From DATIUV01 sp049322755 (GTDB lineage: Bacteria > Pseudomonadota > Gammaproteobacteria > Burkholderiales > UBA6910), in NCBI GenBank assembly GCA_049322755.1, contig JBMOQX010000082.1, positions 1 to 21,264 on the forward strand: DNA of 21,264 bases, given 5' to 3'. Below, piece by piece: positions 7,112 to 15,552 of the stretch. Position numbers and translations under genes: made by a program. Under the pieces are notes generated by a model. The model did not search any database. It was not told the DNA's origin and saw only the letters and a program-made list of their open reading frames with translations. Every line of letters starts with the position of its first letter. Position 1 is the stretch's first letter.

Positions 7112-8137
7112 ATGTCGATATCCACACAAGCGTTGGCAAAGACAGTAGCCGAGCTAACGGCACCGGGTAAAGGAATTCTGGCGGCCGATGAGAGCACGGG
7201 CACCATTGAAAAGCGGCTCAAGGCGGTGAATGTGGCGAGCACGGAGGAAGCCCGGCGCGATTACCGCGAGCTGTTATTTTCCACACCCGGCCTTGGCGGA
7301 TTTATCAGCGGCGTCATTCTGTTCGAGGAAACTCTCAAGCAGAAAAGTGCAGCGGGCGCGCCGTTGACAGAGTTACTTAAAACGCAGGGCATAGTGCCCG
7401 GCATCAAGGTGGATAAGGGCACAGTGTTGCTGCCTTACTTTCCCGGAGAGACAGTGACGCAAGGCTTGGACGGTCTGGCGCAGCGGCTAAGCGAATACAA
7501 ACAGCTGGGTGCACGTTTCGCCAAATGGCGCGCGGTGATTAACATCGGCGCGACCATCCCGACGCCGCCGGCGATTGCAGCCAATGCGCATGCCTTGGCG
7601 CGCTACGCGGCTATCTGTCAGGAACAAGAGTTGGTGCCCATCGTCGAGCCCGAGGTATTAATGGACGGCGATCACACGCTGGCGACGTCCGCACGTGTCA
7701 CGGAAGAAGTCTTGCATGCGGTATTTCACGCGCTGCACCTGCAACGTGTTGCACTGGAGCACATGATTCTGAAACCCAATATGGTCGAGCCTGGCCGCAC
7801 ATGCCCGGAGCGCGCCACACCACAACAGGTGGCGCAAGCAACGCTTATCTGCCTACGGCGCACGGTGCCAGCAGCGGTGCCCGGGATCAACTTCCTCTCC
7901 GGCGGTCAGAGCGAGGCAATGGCCACCGCCAACCTCCAGGCCTTGAACGCCACTGCTGAGAAGCAGCCGTGGGTCTTGAGCTTTTCGTACGGGCGTGCGT
8001 TGCAGGCATCCGTGCTCCAGGCTTGGCGCGGCGAGGCCGCGAATAAGTCGATTGCGCAGCAAGGGCTATACAAGCGAGCGCGCTTAAACAGCGCAGCTAC
8101 GCAGGGCAAATACACAGCCGCGATGGAGAACGAGTGA
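7112..8137 (+). CDS. Class I fructose-bisphosphate aldolase
   Basis: This 341-residue Schiff-base aldolase reversibly cleaves fructose 1,6-bisphosphate to dihydroxyacetone phosphate and glyceraldehyde 3-phosphate. The N-terminal GKGILAADESTGTIEKRL is the hallmark of the animal/plant-type class I family. The active-site lysine is K221 in MILKPNMVEPG, and GINFLSGGQSEAMAT and PWVLSFSYGRALQASVL match the phosphate-binding C-terminal half. No metal is needed by this class. ATG 7112 follows GGAGGG at a short spacing. It sits between the histidine phosphatase and the glycogen genes, and its stop TGA (8135-8137) overlaps a GTG that opens the scar sequence downstream. It would connect triose phosphates to the hexose phosphate pool. 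Confidence 0.96.
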   Translation: MSISTQALAKTVAELTAPGKGILAADESTGTIEKRLKAVNVASTEEARRDYRELLFSTPGLGGFISGVILFEETLKQKSAAGAPLTELLKTQGIVPGIKVDKGTVLLPYFPGETVTQGLDGLAQRLSEYKQLGARFAKWRAVINIGATIPTPPAIAANAHALARYAAICQEQELVPIVEPEVLMDGDHTLATSARVTEEVLHAVFHALHLQRVALEHMILKPNMVEPGRTCPERATPQQVAQATLICLRRTVPAAVPGINFLSGGQSEAMATANLQALNATAEKQPWVLSFSYGRALQASVLQAWRGEAANKSIAQQGLYKRARLNSAATQGKYTAAMENE

Positions 8138-8345
8138 GAGTAAGCCCTCTGGCAGAGAAACCAGCATCAGCGGCGATGTTAATAAACGTCGTCAAACTCG
8201 TGCGACAGTCTATCTGGTCCGCCACGGCGAGGCCGCCTAGACGATTAGTGAACAGCACGTCGGCCAATCCCGGTCTGACGGAATAGGGTTACAGCGCTTA
8301 CGAAGGCCGGCGCACTGTAGATATCCGGGCGAGCGTCCCGGTTCT
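8134..8345 (+). pseudogene. Scar: pgm 5'-end copy fused to decayed histidine phosphatase gene
   Basis: From GTG 8134 (overlapping the aldolase stop) the frame reads VRVSPLAEKPASAAMLIN, clearly homologous to the phosphoglucomutase start at 11106 (NVSPLAGKPAAPAMLVD). At about 8200 the similarity switches to the histidine phosphatase gene. Bases about 8207-8259 match 6493-6552, encoding VYLVRHGEAA then a TAG at 8238-8240. Bases about 8261-8345 match 6709-6795, including EGRRT-like codons and a second in-frame TAG where the intact gene has Trp. About 155 bases of the phosphatase gene are missing between the two blocks. The region is therefore a chimeric, internally deleted pseudogene. The GTG frame itself stays open for 50 codons to TAG 8284-8286 but is probably not functional. 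Confidence 0.8.
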
Positions 8346-8398
8346 TCGCGAGAGCCACCTCATTGCCAACAGAGAAAATGACATCGGAGCAAACAAAC

Positions 8399-10492
8399 AT
8401 GACCTTACCAGAGACCGCATCATCCCGATGGGCGACCACGGAAGGGCTTCCGTTCCCCCTGGGCCCAACCAGGATAGAGGAAGTGGGCGCCTACAACTTC
8501 GCACTGTACTCGAAGCATGCGCAGAGCATCACGTTGTTGCTCTACACCGAGCGCGACATCGTCAATCCGGTATTCGAATATCGGTTCGATTACCTCAAGA
8601 ACAAAACGGGCAGGATCTGGCATTGCCGCATCCCGTTCGCGTCGATGCGGGGCGCGTCCTACTACGCGTACAGTGTCGATGGACCCACGCCCAATGGCCG
8701 GTTCGAGTGGCACTGGTTCGATCGCGACAAAATCCTGCTCGACCCCTATGCAAAATCCGTGTTCTTTCCCCCGGCTTTCGACCGGCTCGCCGCCGTCCGG
8801 CCTGGTTCGAACGCGGGCAAGGCGCCCCTGGGTGTTCTTACGGGCGACAGCGAGCGCTTCGACTGGCAAGGCGACCATCGCCCCCGGCACGAGGCCGATA
8901 CCGTCATCTACGAGCTGCACGTCGGAGCATTTACCAAGAATCCCAACTCCGGAGTCAAGGACGAAGCGCGCGGAACATTTGCGGGCTTGGTCGAGAAAAT
9001 CCCGTACTTGAAGGACCTTGGCGTCACCGTGGTGGAGTTGATGCCGGTGTACCAATACGATCCTGCCGACGGCAACTACTGGGGCTACATGCCGCTGAAC
9101 TTCTTCTCCCCCCACCATGGCTATCTCAGCGACCATACGGTCAAGGCGCAACACAACGAGGTTCGCGAAACGATCAAGGCGCTGCACCAGGCGGATATCG
9201 AGGTGGTCCTCGACGTTGTCTACAATCACACGGGCGAGGGCGATCACACGGGCCCGGTCTATAGCTACAAGGGGATCGACAACAGCACCTACTATCTGAT
9301 GACGGACCGGCCGGGCGCGCCCTACGAAAATTTCTCCGGTACCGGCAACACGCTCAATACGGCGAACCGCTACGTCCGCAAGATGATCATGGACAGTGCT
9401 CGCCATTGGGCGCGCGAGATGCATGTCGACGGATTTCGCTTCGACCTCGCTTCCCTCTTCACCCGCAAAGCGGACGGCTCGGTCAATGCGGACGACGTGC
9501 CGCTGCTCAGCGACATGGCTTCCGACCCGGATCTGGCGCACCTGCGTCTGATTGCCGAGCCCTGGGACGCCGCCGGGGTGTATCAACTGGGCCGGGCGTT
9601 TCCGGGGATCATGGCCTGCCAGTGGAACGGCAGATACCGGGACGATCTCCGCCGCTTCGTCAAGGGAGATCCCGGTAGGGTGCCGGCCCTGATGCGCCGC
9701 CTGTACGGCAGCGACGATCTGTTCCCCGATGATCGGATGAACGCCTATCACCCCCATCAGAGCGTCAATTACATCGCCTCGCACGACGGATTCACCCTCT
9801 ACGATCTGGTTGCCTACAACCAGAAGCGGAACTGGCCCAACGGCCACGACAACACGGACGGCGCCGAGGAGAACTATAGCTGGAACTGCGGCTGGGAAGG
9901 CCACGAGGGTGCGCCACCCGAAGTGGTGAAGCTGCGCAAGCAACAGATCAAGAATTTCTGTTGCCTGCTGTTCCTGTCGAACGGGACGCCCATGTTCCGC
10001 GCCGGGGACGAGTTCATGCACACCCAGGCCGGGAACAACAACCCTTACAATCAGGACAACGAAGCGGGTTGGATCGATTGGAGCCGTCTGCGCACAAACC
10101 CGGACATGTTCCGCTTCTTCAAACGCATGATCGCGTTTCGCAAGGCGCATCCGTCGCTGGCGCGGAGCCGGTTCTGGCGCGAGGATATCCGTTGGTACGG
10201 GGTAGGCCACGCTACCGACCTGGCCTACGATTCCCGCAGCCTCGCTTTTGCGCTGCACGGCGCATCGCAACAGGACATCGACATCTACGTGATGATCAAC
10301 GCCTATGGGGAGGAACTGACTTTTCAGATACAGGAGGGCGCAACGAACGCGTGGCGGCGGGTGGTCGATACCAGTCTCGAAAGCCCGTCCGACTTTCTCG
10401 AACCCGGCCAAGAAAGCCCCTTGCAATCGTTGCATTATCGCGTGCCGGGCCGGGCCGTCGTCGTGCTGGTCCGCGACAAGGACGGGGGTTGA
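8399..10492 (+). CDS. glgX: Glycogen debranching enzyme (isoamylase-type, GH13)
   Basis: The enzyme hydrolyses alpha-1,6 branch linkages of limit-dextrin glycogen in the cytoplasm. An N-terminal CBM48-like beta domain (VGAYNFALYSKHAQSITLLLY) precedes the GH13 barrel. The four GH13 regions are visible: DVVYNHTGEGD; GFRFDLAS with the nucleophile D349; LIAEPWD with the acid E387; and NYIASHDGFTLYDL with D463. FRAGDEFMHTQAGNNNPYNQDNE is characteristic of GlgX/TreX. From ATG 8399 the protein is 697 residues. This start has GGAG at 8386-8389. ATG 8378 and TTG 8363 are in-frame alternatives that would add 7 or 12 residues. It works with the downstream phosphorylase to degrade glycogen fully. Confidence 0.95.
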   Translation: MTLPETASSRWATTEGLPFPLGPTRIEEVGAYNFALYSKHAQSITLLLYTERDIVNPVFEYRFDYLKNKTGRIWHCRIPFASMRGASYYAYSVDGPTPNGRFEWHWFDRDKILLDPYAKSVFFPPAFDRLAAVRPGSNAGKAPLGVLTGDSERFDWQGDHRPRHEADTVIYELHVGAFTKNPNSGVKDEARGTFAGLVEKIPYLKDLGVTVVELMPVYQYDPADGNYWGYMPLNFFSPHHGYLSDHTVKAQHNEVRETIKALHQADIEVVLDVVYNHTGEGDHTGPVYSYKGIDNSTYYLMTDRPGAPYENFSGTGNTLNTANRYVRKMIMDSARHWAREMHVDGFRFDLASLFTRKADGSVNADDVPLLSDMASDPDLAHLRLIAEPWDAAGVYQLGRAFPGIMACQWNGRYRDDLRRFVKGDPGRVPALMRRLYGSDDLFPDDRMNAYHPHQSVNYIASHDGFTLYDLVAYNQKRNWPNGHDNTDGAEENYSWNCGWEGHEGAPPEVVKLRKQQIKNFCCLLFLSNGTPMFRAGDEFMHTQAGNNNPYNQDNEAGWIDWSRLRTNPDMFRFFKRMIAFRKAHPSLARSRFWREDIRWYGVGHATDLAYDSRSLAFALHGASQQDIDIYVMINAYGEELTFQIQEGATNAWRRVVDTSLESPSDFLEPGQESPLQSLHYRVPGRAVVVLVRDKDGG

Positions 10493-10497
10493 TCGCA

Positions 10498-11109
10498 ATG
10501 AAAATAAATCCTCTGGCAGGAAAACCCGCCCCGCCGGCGGTCCGATCATCGGCAACCATCGATATCCGGATCCAACGCATCGACCAGTTGCTCGACTCGC
10601 TGGACCCCGCGCCGTTCTCTGAGAATGAGAGAGCGCTCAGCCGCGACGCTGAAGACTATATCGTCGACTTTGCCGGTGAGTACGGACGCGCCGAGCCGCT
10701 TCGGCTCATCGTCCAAGCCCCGGTGTCGATCAAGCCGCATGCCGCGGAAATCGCCCATGTGATTCACGCACACTTTGAGCGCGCGCACGCGCAGTGCCGG
10801 CGCCGATATCAACGGCGCATGCGGATCGGTCGTACCTTGCTGGTCGCGGGAACCGCCGTGCTTGGAATCGCCCTGCTCCTGCGTGCTCTACTGGGCGATC
10901 CTGGCGATCGCGCGATGATCGTAGCGGCCGGCGAGGGATTGTTGATTCTCGGGTGGGTCGCGATGTGGCGCCCGCTCGAGATCCTGCTGTTTGAACGCTT
11001 GGAGAACCACCAGAAGAGCGCGCTGCTCCATCGCCTCGCCCAGATCCCCGTGGATTTCGAGTTCGACGCGACCGCGCCCAGCCAATCCAAAAGGAGCGCC
11101 CATTCATGA
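10498..11109 (+). CDS. Uncharacterised two-helix membrane protein in the glycogen operon
   Basis: The product is 203 residues with no enzyme motif I recognise. Residues 1-14 (MKINPLAGKPAPPA) copy the phosphoglucomutase leader. Next comes a soluble acidic part with IQRIDQLLDSLDPAPFSEN and RDAEDYIVDF, then two membrane helices (about TLLVAGTAVLGIALLLRALL and IVAAGEGLLILGWVAM) followed by WRPLEILLFERLE. I recall uncharacterised bacterial proteins with a similar 'LDSLDPSPF' and 'LILGWVAMWRPLEI' pattern, but cannot verify a family name. It starts 5 bases after glgX, and its stop overlaps the pgm start (ATGA), so it is cotranslated with glycogen enzymes. A membrane-tethering or regulatory role is only a guess. 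Confidence 0.8.
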   Translation: MKINPLAGKPAPPAVRSSATIDIRIQRIDQLLDSLDPAPFSENERALSRDAEDYIVDFAGEYGRAEPLRLIVQAPVSIKPHAAEIAHVIHAHFERAHAQCRRRYQRRMRIGRTLLVAGTAVLGIALLLRALLGDPGDRAMIVAAGEGLLILGWVAMWRPLEILLFERLENHQKSALLHRLAQIPVDFEFDATAPSQSKRSAHS

Positions 11110-12800
11110 ATGTAAGCCCACTGGCAGGGAAACCGGCCGCGCCGGCGATGCTGGTCGACGTGCCCAGACTTGTTACGGCCTACTACACCGACGTGCCTGA
11201 TTCTTCAGTGCAGGCGCAGCGGGTCGCGTTCGGCACCTCTGGGCATCGTGGCTCCGCCTTCGAACGTACTTTCAACGAATGGCATGTTCTGGCCATCAGT
11301 CAGGCCATTTGCGATTACCGCAAGCGGCAGGGCATCGGCGGCCCGCTGTTCCTCGGCATCGACACGCACGCGCTGTCGGTGCCGGCTTGTGCCAGCGCGC
11401 TCGAAGTGCTGGCGGCCAACGGCGTGGATGTCATGCTCGCGGAGCACGACGAATACACACCAACTCCTGCCGTTTCTCACGCAATACTCACCTACAACCG
11501 TGGGCGCACCGCAGGCTTTGCGGATGGCATTGTCGTCACGCCCTCGCACAACCCGCCCGACAACGGCGGCTTCAAGTACAACCCGCCCAACGGCGGGCCG
11601 GCGGATAACGACGTCACAGGATGGATCGAAGCCAGGGCCAATGCGTTTCTGGAAAACGGCCTCCAGGGCGTGAAAAGAATGCCTTTTGAAAAGGCGCTGC
11701 ACGCTGCCACGACGCACCGACACGACTATCTCAACGCTTACGTGAACGATCTCGACAAGGTGATCGACATGGAGACGATTCGCGACGCGAACATCAGCAT
11801 GGGCGTGGATCCGCTCGGCGGCGCGGGCGTCCACTACTGGGCCGCGATTGCCGAGCGCTATGGTTTGAATCTCACGGTGGTGAACGAAGTCGTCGATCCG
11901 ACCTTCCGGTTCATGACGGTCGATTGGGACGGTCAGATTCGCATGGATCCGTCCTCCTCCTACGCAATGCAGGGCTTGATCGAACTCAAGGATCGCTTCG
12001 ACATCGCCTTCGCCTGCGACACCGACCACGACCGGCACGGGATCGTCACCGGGAACGCGGGGTTGCTGCCGCCCAACCATTACCTTTCGGTCGCCATTTT
12101 CTACCTCTTCCAGCATCGCCCGATGTGGAGCAAGGATGGGGCGGTTGGCAAGACGGTGGTGAGCAGCCAGATGATCGATCGCGTCACGGCGAAGCTCGGC
12201 CGCAAGCTCTACGAGGTGCCGGTCGGGTTCAAGTGGTTTGTGGATGGCTTGCTCGATGGCTCGCTTGGTTTTGGCGGCGAAGAGAGCGCCGGTGCAACTT
12301 TTCTGCGCCTTGACGGCGATGTCTGGACGACCGACAAGGATGGAATTGTCCCGGCTTTGCTGTCGGCGGAGATTACCGCGCGCATGGGCCGCGATCCCGG
12401 TGAAATCTACCATGAGCTTACACGCGAACTGGGCGAAGCGGTGTATGCGCGAGTTGATGCCCCCGCGACCCCGGAGCAAAAACAAATGCTGGCGCAGCTT
12501 TCACCACAGCAGATACGGTCTGCAGAGCTGGCCGGCGAAATAATCCACAGTATTCTCACCCAGGCTCCCGGCAATGGCGCGCCCATCGGCGGGTTGAAGG
12601 TGATCGCCGAGAGTGGATGGTTTGCGGCGCGTCCCTCCGGCACTGAAGACATCTACAAGATCTATGCCGAGAGCTTCCGTGGCGCAGAACATCTGCGCCG
12701 CATCCTGGCGGAGGCACAGACAATCGTCAGCGATGCGCTGGCGGCGTCCCCGCAGCAGCCGGAATTTGCTTCCAGGACAAATTTGGAGGAGATGCCATGA
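11106..12800 (+). CDS. pgm: Phosphoglucomutase (alpha-D-glucose, E. coli Pgm type)
   Basis: The enzyme interconverts glucose 1-phosphate and glucose 6-phosphate, linking glycogen phosphorolysis to the hexose phosphate pool. It is 564 residues, close to E. coli Pgm, and collinear with it. Motifs: GTSGHRGS; the catalytic phosphoserine loop TPSHNPPDNGG with S147; the Mg-binding DTDHDRHG (D305, D307, D309); FGGEESAGATFLR for sugar binding; and the phosphate-binding RPSGTEDIYKIYAESF. ATG 11106 overlaps the upstream stop by 4 bases and has AAAAGGAG just before. Its stop TGA (12798-12800) overlaps the phosphorylase ATG in the same way. Its N-terminal SPLAGKPA leader reappears in two other places in the cluster. 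Confidence 0.97.
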   Translation: MNVSPLAGKPAAPAMLVDVPRLVTAYYTDVPDSSVQAQRVAFGTSGHRGSAFERTFNEWHVLAISQAICDYRKRQGIGGPLFLGIDTHALSVPACASALEVLAANGVDVMLAEHDEYTPTPAVSHAILTYNRGRTAGFADGIVVTPSHNPPDNGGFKYNPPNGGPADNDVTGWIEARANAFLENGLQGVKRMPFEKALHAATTHRHDYLNAYVNDLDKVIDMETIRDANISMGVDPLGGAGVHYWAAIAERYGLNLTVVNEVVDPTFRFMTVDWDGQIRMDPSSSYAMQGLIELKDRFDIAFACDTDHDRHGIVTGNAGLLPPNHYLSVAIFYLFQHRPMWSKDGAVGKTVVSSQMIDRVTAKLGRKLYEVPVGFKWFVDGLLDGSLGFGGEESAGATFLRLDGDVWTTDKDGIVPALLSAEITARMGRDPGEIYHELTRELGEAVYARVDAPATPEQKQMLAQLSPQQIRSAELAGEIIHSILTQAPGNGAPIGGLKVIAESGWFAARPSGTEDIYKIYAESFRGAEHLRRILAEAQTIVSDALAASPQQPEFASRTNLEEMP

Positions 12801-15346
12801 GCGAACAAACACGAGCCAGCCATCCGAAGGAGCGTCTCGTATCCACGGACGTCGAGGGATTCGACTCCCTGGCCGAGCTGGCCCTGGATATGCGTTCGTC
12901 GTGGAATCATGCCACCGACCAAGTGTGGCGGCAGCTTGATCCCGAGCTCTGGGATCTGACCCAAAATCCCTGGGTCGTCCTGCAGACCGCGTCACGGGAG
13001 AAACTGCAGCGTGTTTTAGCCGACTCTGCTTTTCGCAAAGGCGTTGACAATCTGGTGCGCGCCAGGCGCGTTGCTGCGGAGGCGCCCGCGTGGTTTCAGC
13101 AAACCTACCCGCAATCTCCTTTGAGCTGTGTTGCGTATTTCAGCATGGAATTCATGTTGAGCGAAGCCTTGCCCATCTACTCGGGCGGACTGGGCAACGT
13201 GGCGGGCGATCAGCTCAAGGCCGCCAGCGATTTGGGCGTGCCGGTGATCGGCGTGGGGCTGCTCTACCAGCAAGGCTATTTTCGTCAGATGATCGACCGG
13301 GACGGCGCGCAACAAGCTCTCTATCCGTATAACGATCCGGGGCAATTGCCGATTACACCCTTGCGTAGACCGAACGGGGAATGGTTGCGGCTGCAGCTCG
13401 ACCTGCCGGGCCACCCGCTCTGGCTGCGCGCCTGGCAGGTTCAGGTTGGCCGGGTGAAGCTCTACCTGCTGGACAGCAATGATGCGGCAAACTTCCCGCT
13501 GTACCGGGGGATCACCAGCGAGCTGTACGGCGGCGGGCCGGACCTGCGCCTGATGCAGGAGCTGGTCCTCGGGATCGGCGGCTGGCGGTTGCTCGCCGCG
13601 CTCGGCATCGAGCCGGAAGTCTGCCACTTGAATGAAGGACATGCGGCGCTCGCCATATTGGAGCGCGCGCGGAGTTTCATGCAAGCAACCGGGCAGTCCT
13701 TCGAAGTCGCACTGGCCGTAACTAGAGCGGGCAATCTCTTCACCACCCACACGGCGGTGGCCGCAGGCTTTGACCGTTTCACTCCTGCCCTGATCGAACA
13801 CTGCCTGGGTGGTTACGCCCGGACGCAGCTCGGCATTACGCTCCACGATTTGCTGGCGCTGGGCCGCCAGAATGCAGGCGACTCGTCGGAACCTTTCAAC
13901 ATGGCCTATCTGGCGATTCGCGGCAGCGGAGCCATCAATGGCGTGAGCCGCCTGCATGGAAAGGTGAGCCGGCACCTCTTCGAGCCGCTTTTTCCGCGCT
14001 GGCCGGCGGACGAGGTGCCGGTCGGGCACGTAACCAACGGAGTTCACACGCCGACCTGGGACTCGGCCGCGGCCGATGATCTTTGGACGGAAACCTGTGG
14101 CAAGGACCGCTGGCGGGGGACGCTCGAAACTCTGGAGCGGGACCTTTGCAGCTGCACCTCCGACGCCAGGCTGTGGCAATTTCGTACGGCCGCCCGCAAG
14201 TCTTTGGTCGAATACGTTCGCGAACGATTGTTCCGGCAACTGGCCGCATCAGGCGCGCCTCCCGACGCGGTTGACGGGGCGAAGCGTCTGTTTGACCCTG
14301 ACGCCCTGATGCTGGGTTTTGCGCGCCGTTTTGCAACCTACAAGAGGCCGAATCTGCTGCTCAACGACCCGGAACGGCTGCTGCGCCTGCTGACCAATCC
14401 GCAGCGCCCGGTGCAGCTCATCATCGCCGGCAAGGCCCATCCCGCAGACCAGGCAGGCCAGGCCCTGATTCAGCAATGGATGCACTTCATCCGGCGGCCC
14501 GAGGCGCGCCCCCATGTGATCTTCCTCAGCGACTACGACATGCATTTGACCGAGCAGTTGGTGCAGGGTGTGGATGTCTGGCTCAACACGCCACGGCGGC
14601 CGTGGGAAGCGAGCGGCACCAGCGGCATGAAGGTGCTCGTCAATGGCGGCATCAATCTGTCGGAATTGGACGGTTGGTGGGCGGAAGCCTACACGCCGGA
14701 AGTAGGATGGGCGTTGGGGGATGGTCAGGAACATGGCGACGATCCGGCCTGGGACGCGGGCGAAGCGGAAGCCCTCTACGCCCTGCTTGAACGCGAGGTG
14801 ATCCCCGAGTTCTATACCCGCGATGCGCAGGGCATCCCCGCCGCCTGGGTGAACCGGATGCGGGAAAGCATGGCGCAGTTGACGCCGCGCTTTTCCACCA
14901 ACCGCGCAGTGCGCGAATACACCGAGCAATATTACCTTCCGGCGGCGACCGCCTACCGCGAGCGGGCCGCCGACAATGGCGCAAGCGGCGTGGAACTGGT
15001 TGATTGGCGGCGCGCGCTGGAACAAAAATGGGCCGCGTTACGCTTCGGCGAAGTGAAAGCGGAGACCGATGGCGAGCAGCACGTATTTGAGGTTCAGGCG
15101 TATCTCGACGACCTTGACCCGGAGGCGGTGCGGGTCGAGCTGTATGCCAACGGCGCCGACGGTGCGCTACCTGTGCGGGTGGAGATGAAGCGTGTACGGC
15201 AATTGGCGGGTGCAACAAACGGCTACGCCTACCGCGCAGGGGTGCCTGCAGCCCGCCCGGCGACGGACTATACGGCGCGATTCATACCGCACCGCGACGG
15301 TGTCGCGGTTCCCCTCGAAGACGCGCAAATCCTGTGGCAGCGATGA
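12797..15346 (+). CDS. glgP: Alpha-glucan (glycogen) phosphorylase, GT35
   Basis: The enzyme releases glucose 1-phosphate from the non-reducing ends of glycogen or maltodextrin, using pyridoxal phosphate. The 849-residue protein is of the shorter bacterial alpha-glucan phosphorylase type, with an N-terminal domain (LALDMRSSWNHATDQVW) as in Thermotoga-like enzymes. Motifs: YFSMEFMLSEALPIYSGGLG, NEGHAAL, THTAVAAGFDRF, GHVTNGVHTPTW, FARRFATYKRPNLL (phosphate-contacting Arg and Lys) and EASGTSGMKVLVNGG with the PLP lysine K612. The C-terminal 100 residues form a beta-rich extension (FEVQAYLDDLDPEAVRVELY). ATG 12797 overlaps the pgm stop (ATGA). It is the last gene of the carbon cluster, with GlgX and Pgm as direct pathway partners. 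Confidence 0.95.
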   Translation: MSEQTRASHPKERLVSTDVEGFDSLAELALDMRSSWNHATDQVWRQLDPELWDLTQNPWVVLQTASREKLQRVLADSAFRKGVDNLVRARRVAAEAPAWFQQTYPQSPLSCVAYFSMEFMLSEALPIYSGGLGNVAGDQLKAASDLGVPVIGVGLLYQQGYFRQMIDRDGAQQALYPYNDPGQLPITPLRRPNGEWLRLQLDLPGHPLWLRAWQVQVGRVKLYLLDSNDAANFPLYRGITSELYGGGPDLRLMQELVLGIGGWRLLAALGIEPEVCHLNEGHAALAILERARSFMQATGQSFEVALAVTRAGNLFTTHTAVAAGFDRFTPALIEHCLGGYARTQLGITLHDLLALGRQNAGDSSEPFNMAYLAIRGSGAINGVSRLHGKVSRHLFEPLFPRWPADEVPVGHVTNGVHTPTWDSAAADDLWTETCGKDRWRGTLETLERDLCSCTSDARLWQFRTAARKSLVEYVRERLFRQLAASGAPPDAVDGAKRLFDPDALMLGFARRFATYKRPNLLLNDPERLLRLLTNPQRPVQLIIAGKAHPADQAGQALIQQWMHFIRRPEARPHVIFLSDYDMHLTEQLVQGVDVWLNTPRRPWEASGTSGMKVLVNGGINLSELDGWWAEAYTPEVGWALGDGQEHGDDPAWDAGEAEALYALLEREVIPEFYTRDAQGIPAAWVNRMRESMAQLTPRFSTNRAVREYTEQYYLPAATAYRERAADNGASGVELVDWRRALEQKWAALRFGEVKAETDGEQHVFEVQAYLDDLDPEAVRVELYANGADGALPVRVEMKRVRQLAGATNGYAYRAGVPAARPATDYTARFIPHRDGVAVPLEDAQILWQR

Positions 15347-15397
15347 AACCAGCTGCCCCCATTCCGGCGATAAAACGGTGGTTCGTCGAGCATCAAT

Positions 15398-15464
15398 TTT
15401 GCAACGGAGCATCCTCTTCCTCGACATCCTGCGCGAGCGCGCCAACAACATGCTCGCGCACTAA
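15398..15464 (+). pseudogene. Possible truncated start of a DUF3141-like gene
   Basis: Between glgP and nhaA one frame reads RSILFLDILRERANNMLAH and then stops at TAA 15462-15464. This resembles, from memory, a conserved early segment of DUF3141 / poly-hydroxyalkanoate-synthase-like proteins ('LFWDTLRQRANN..EH'), which in other bacteria can lie near phosphoketolase and acetate-kinase genes. It is only about 19 residues, so the match may be accidental. The rest of the 206-base gap shows no gene, RNA or clear terminator. Confidence 0.25.
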
Positions 15465-15552
15465 TGCCGTGAGGTAGACGTGACGGCCCACCGGATTTCA
15501 CCATTGAACTCAGGGCCGTTTTTCCCGCTGATGCAGGACAGAGCGACGACTC

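Noticed and set aside
8420..10555. 711-codon open frame on the minus strand opposite glgX
   Set aside because: It is the antisense shadow of the GC-rich glgX gene; the plus frame has all GH13 catalytic motifs, and the minus product shows no recognisable domain.
11205..12485. Long minus-strand open frame opposite pgm
   Set aside because: It is an antisense shadow of a clearly identified phosphoglucomutase, with a His/Arg/Val-rich composition typical of such shadows.
13016..14239. 407-codon minus-strand open frame opposite glgP
   Set aside because: It is a shadow of the phosphorylase; no domain, no supported start.
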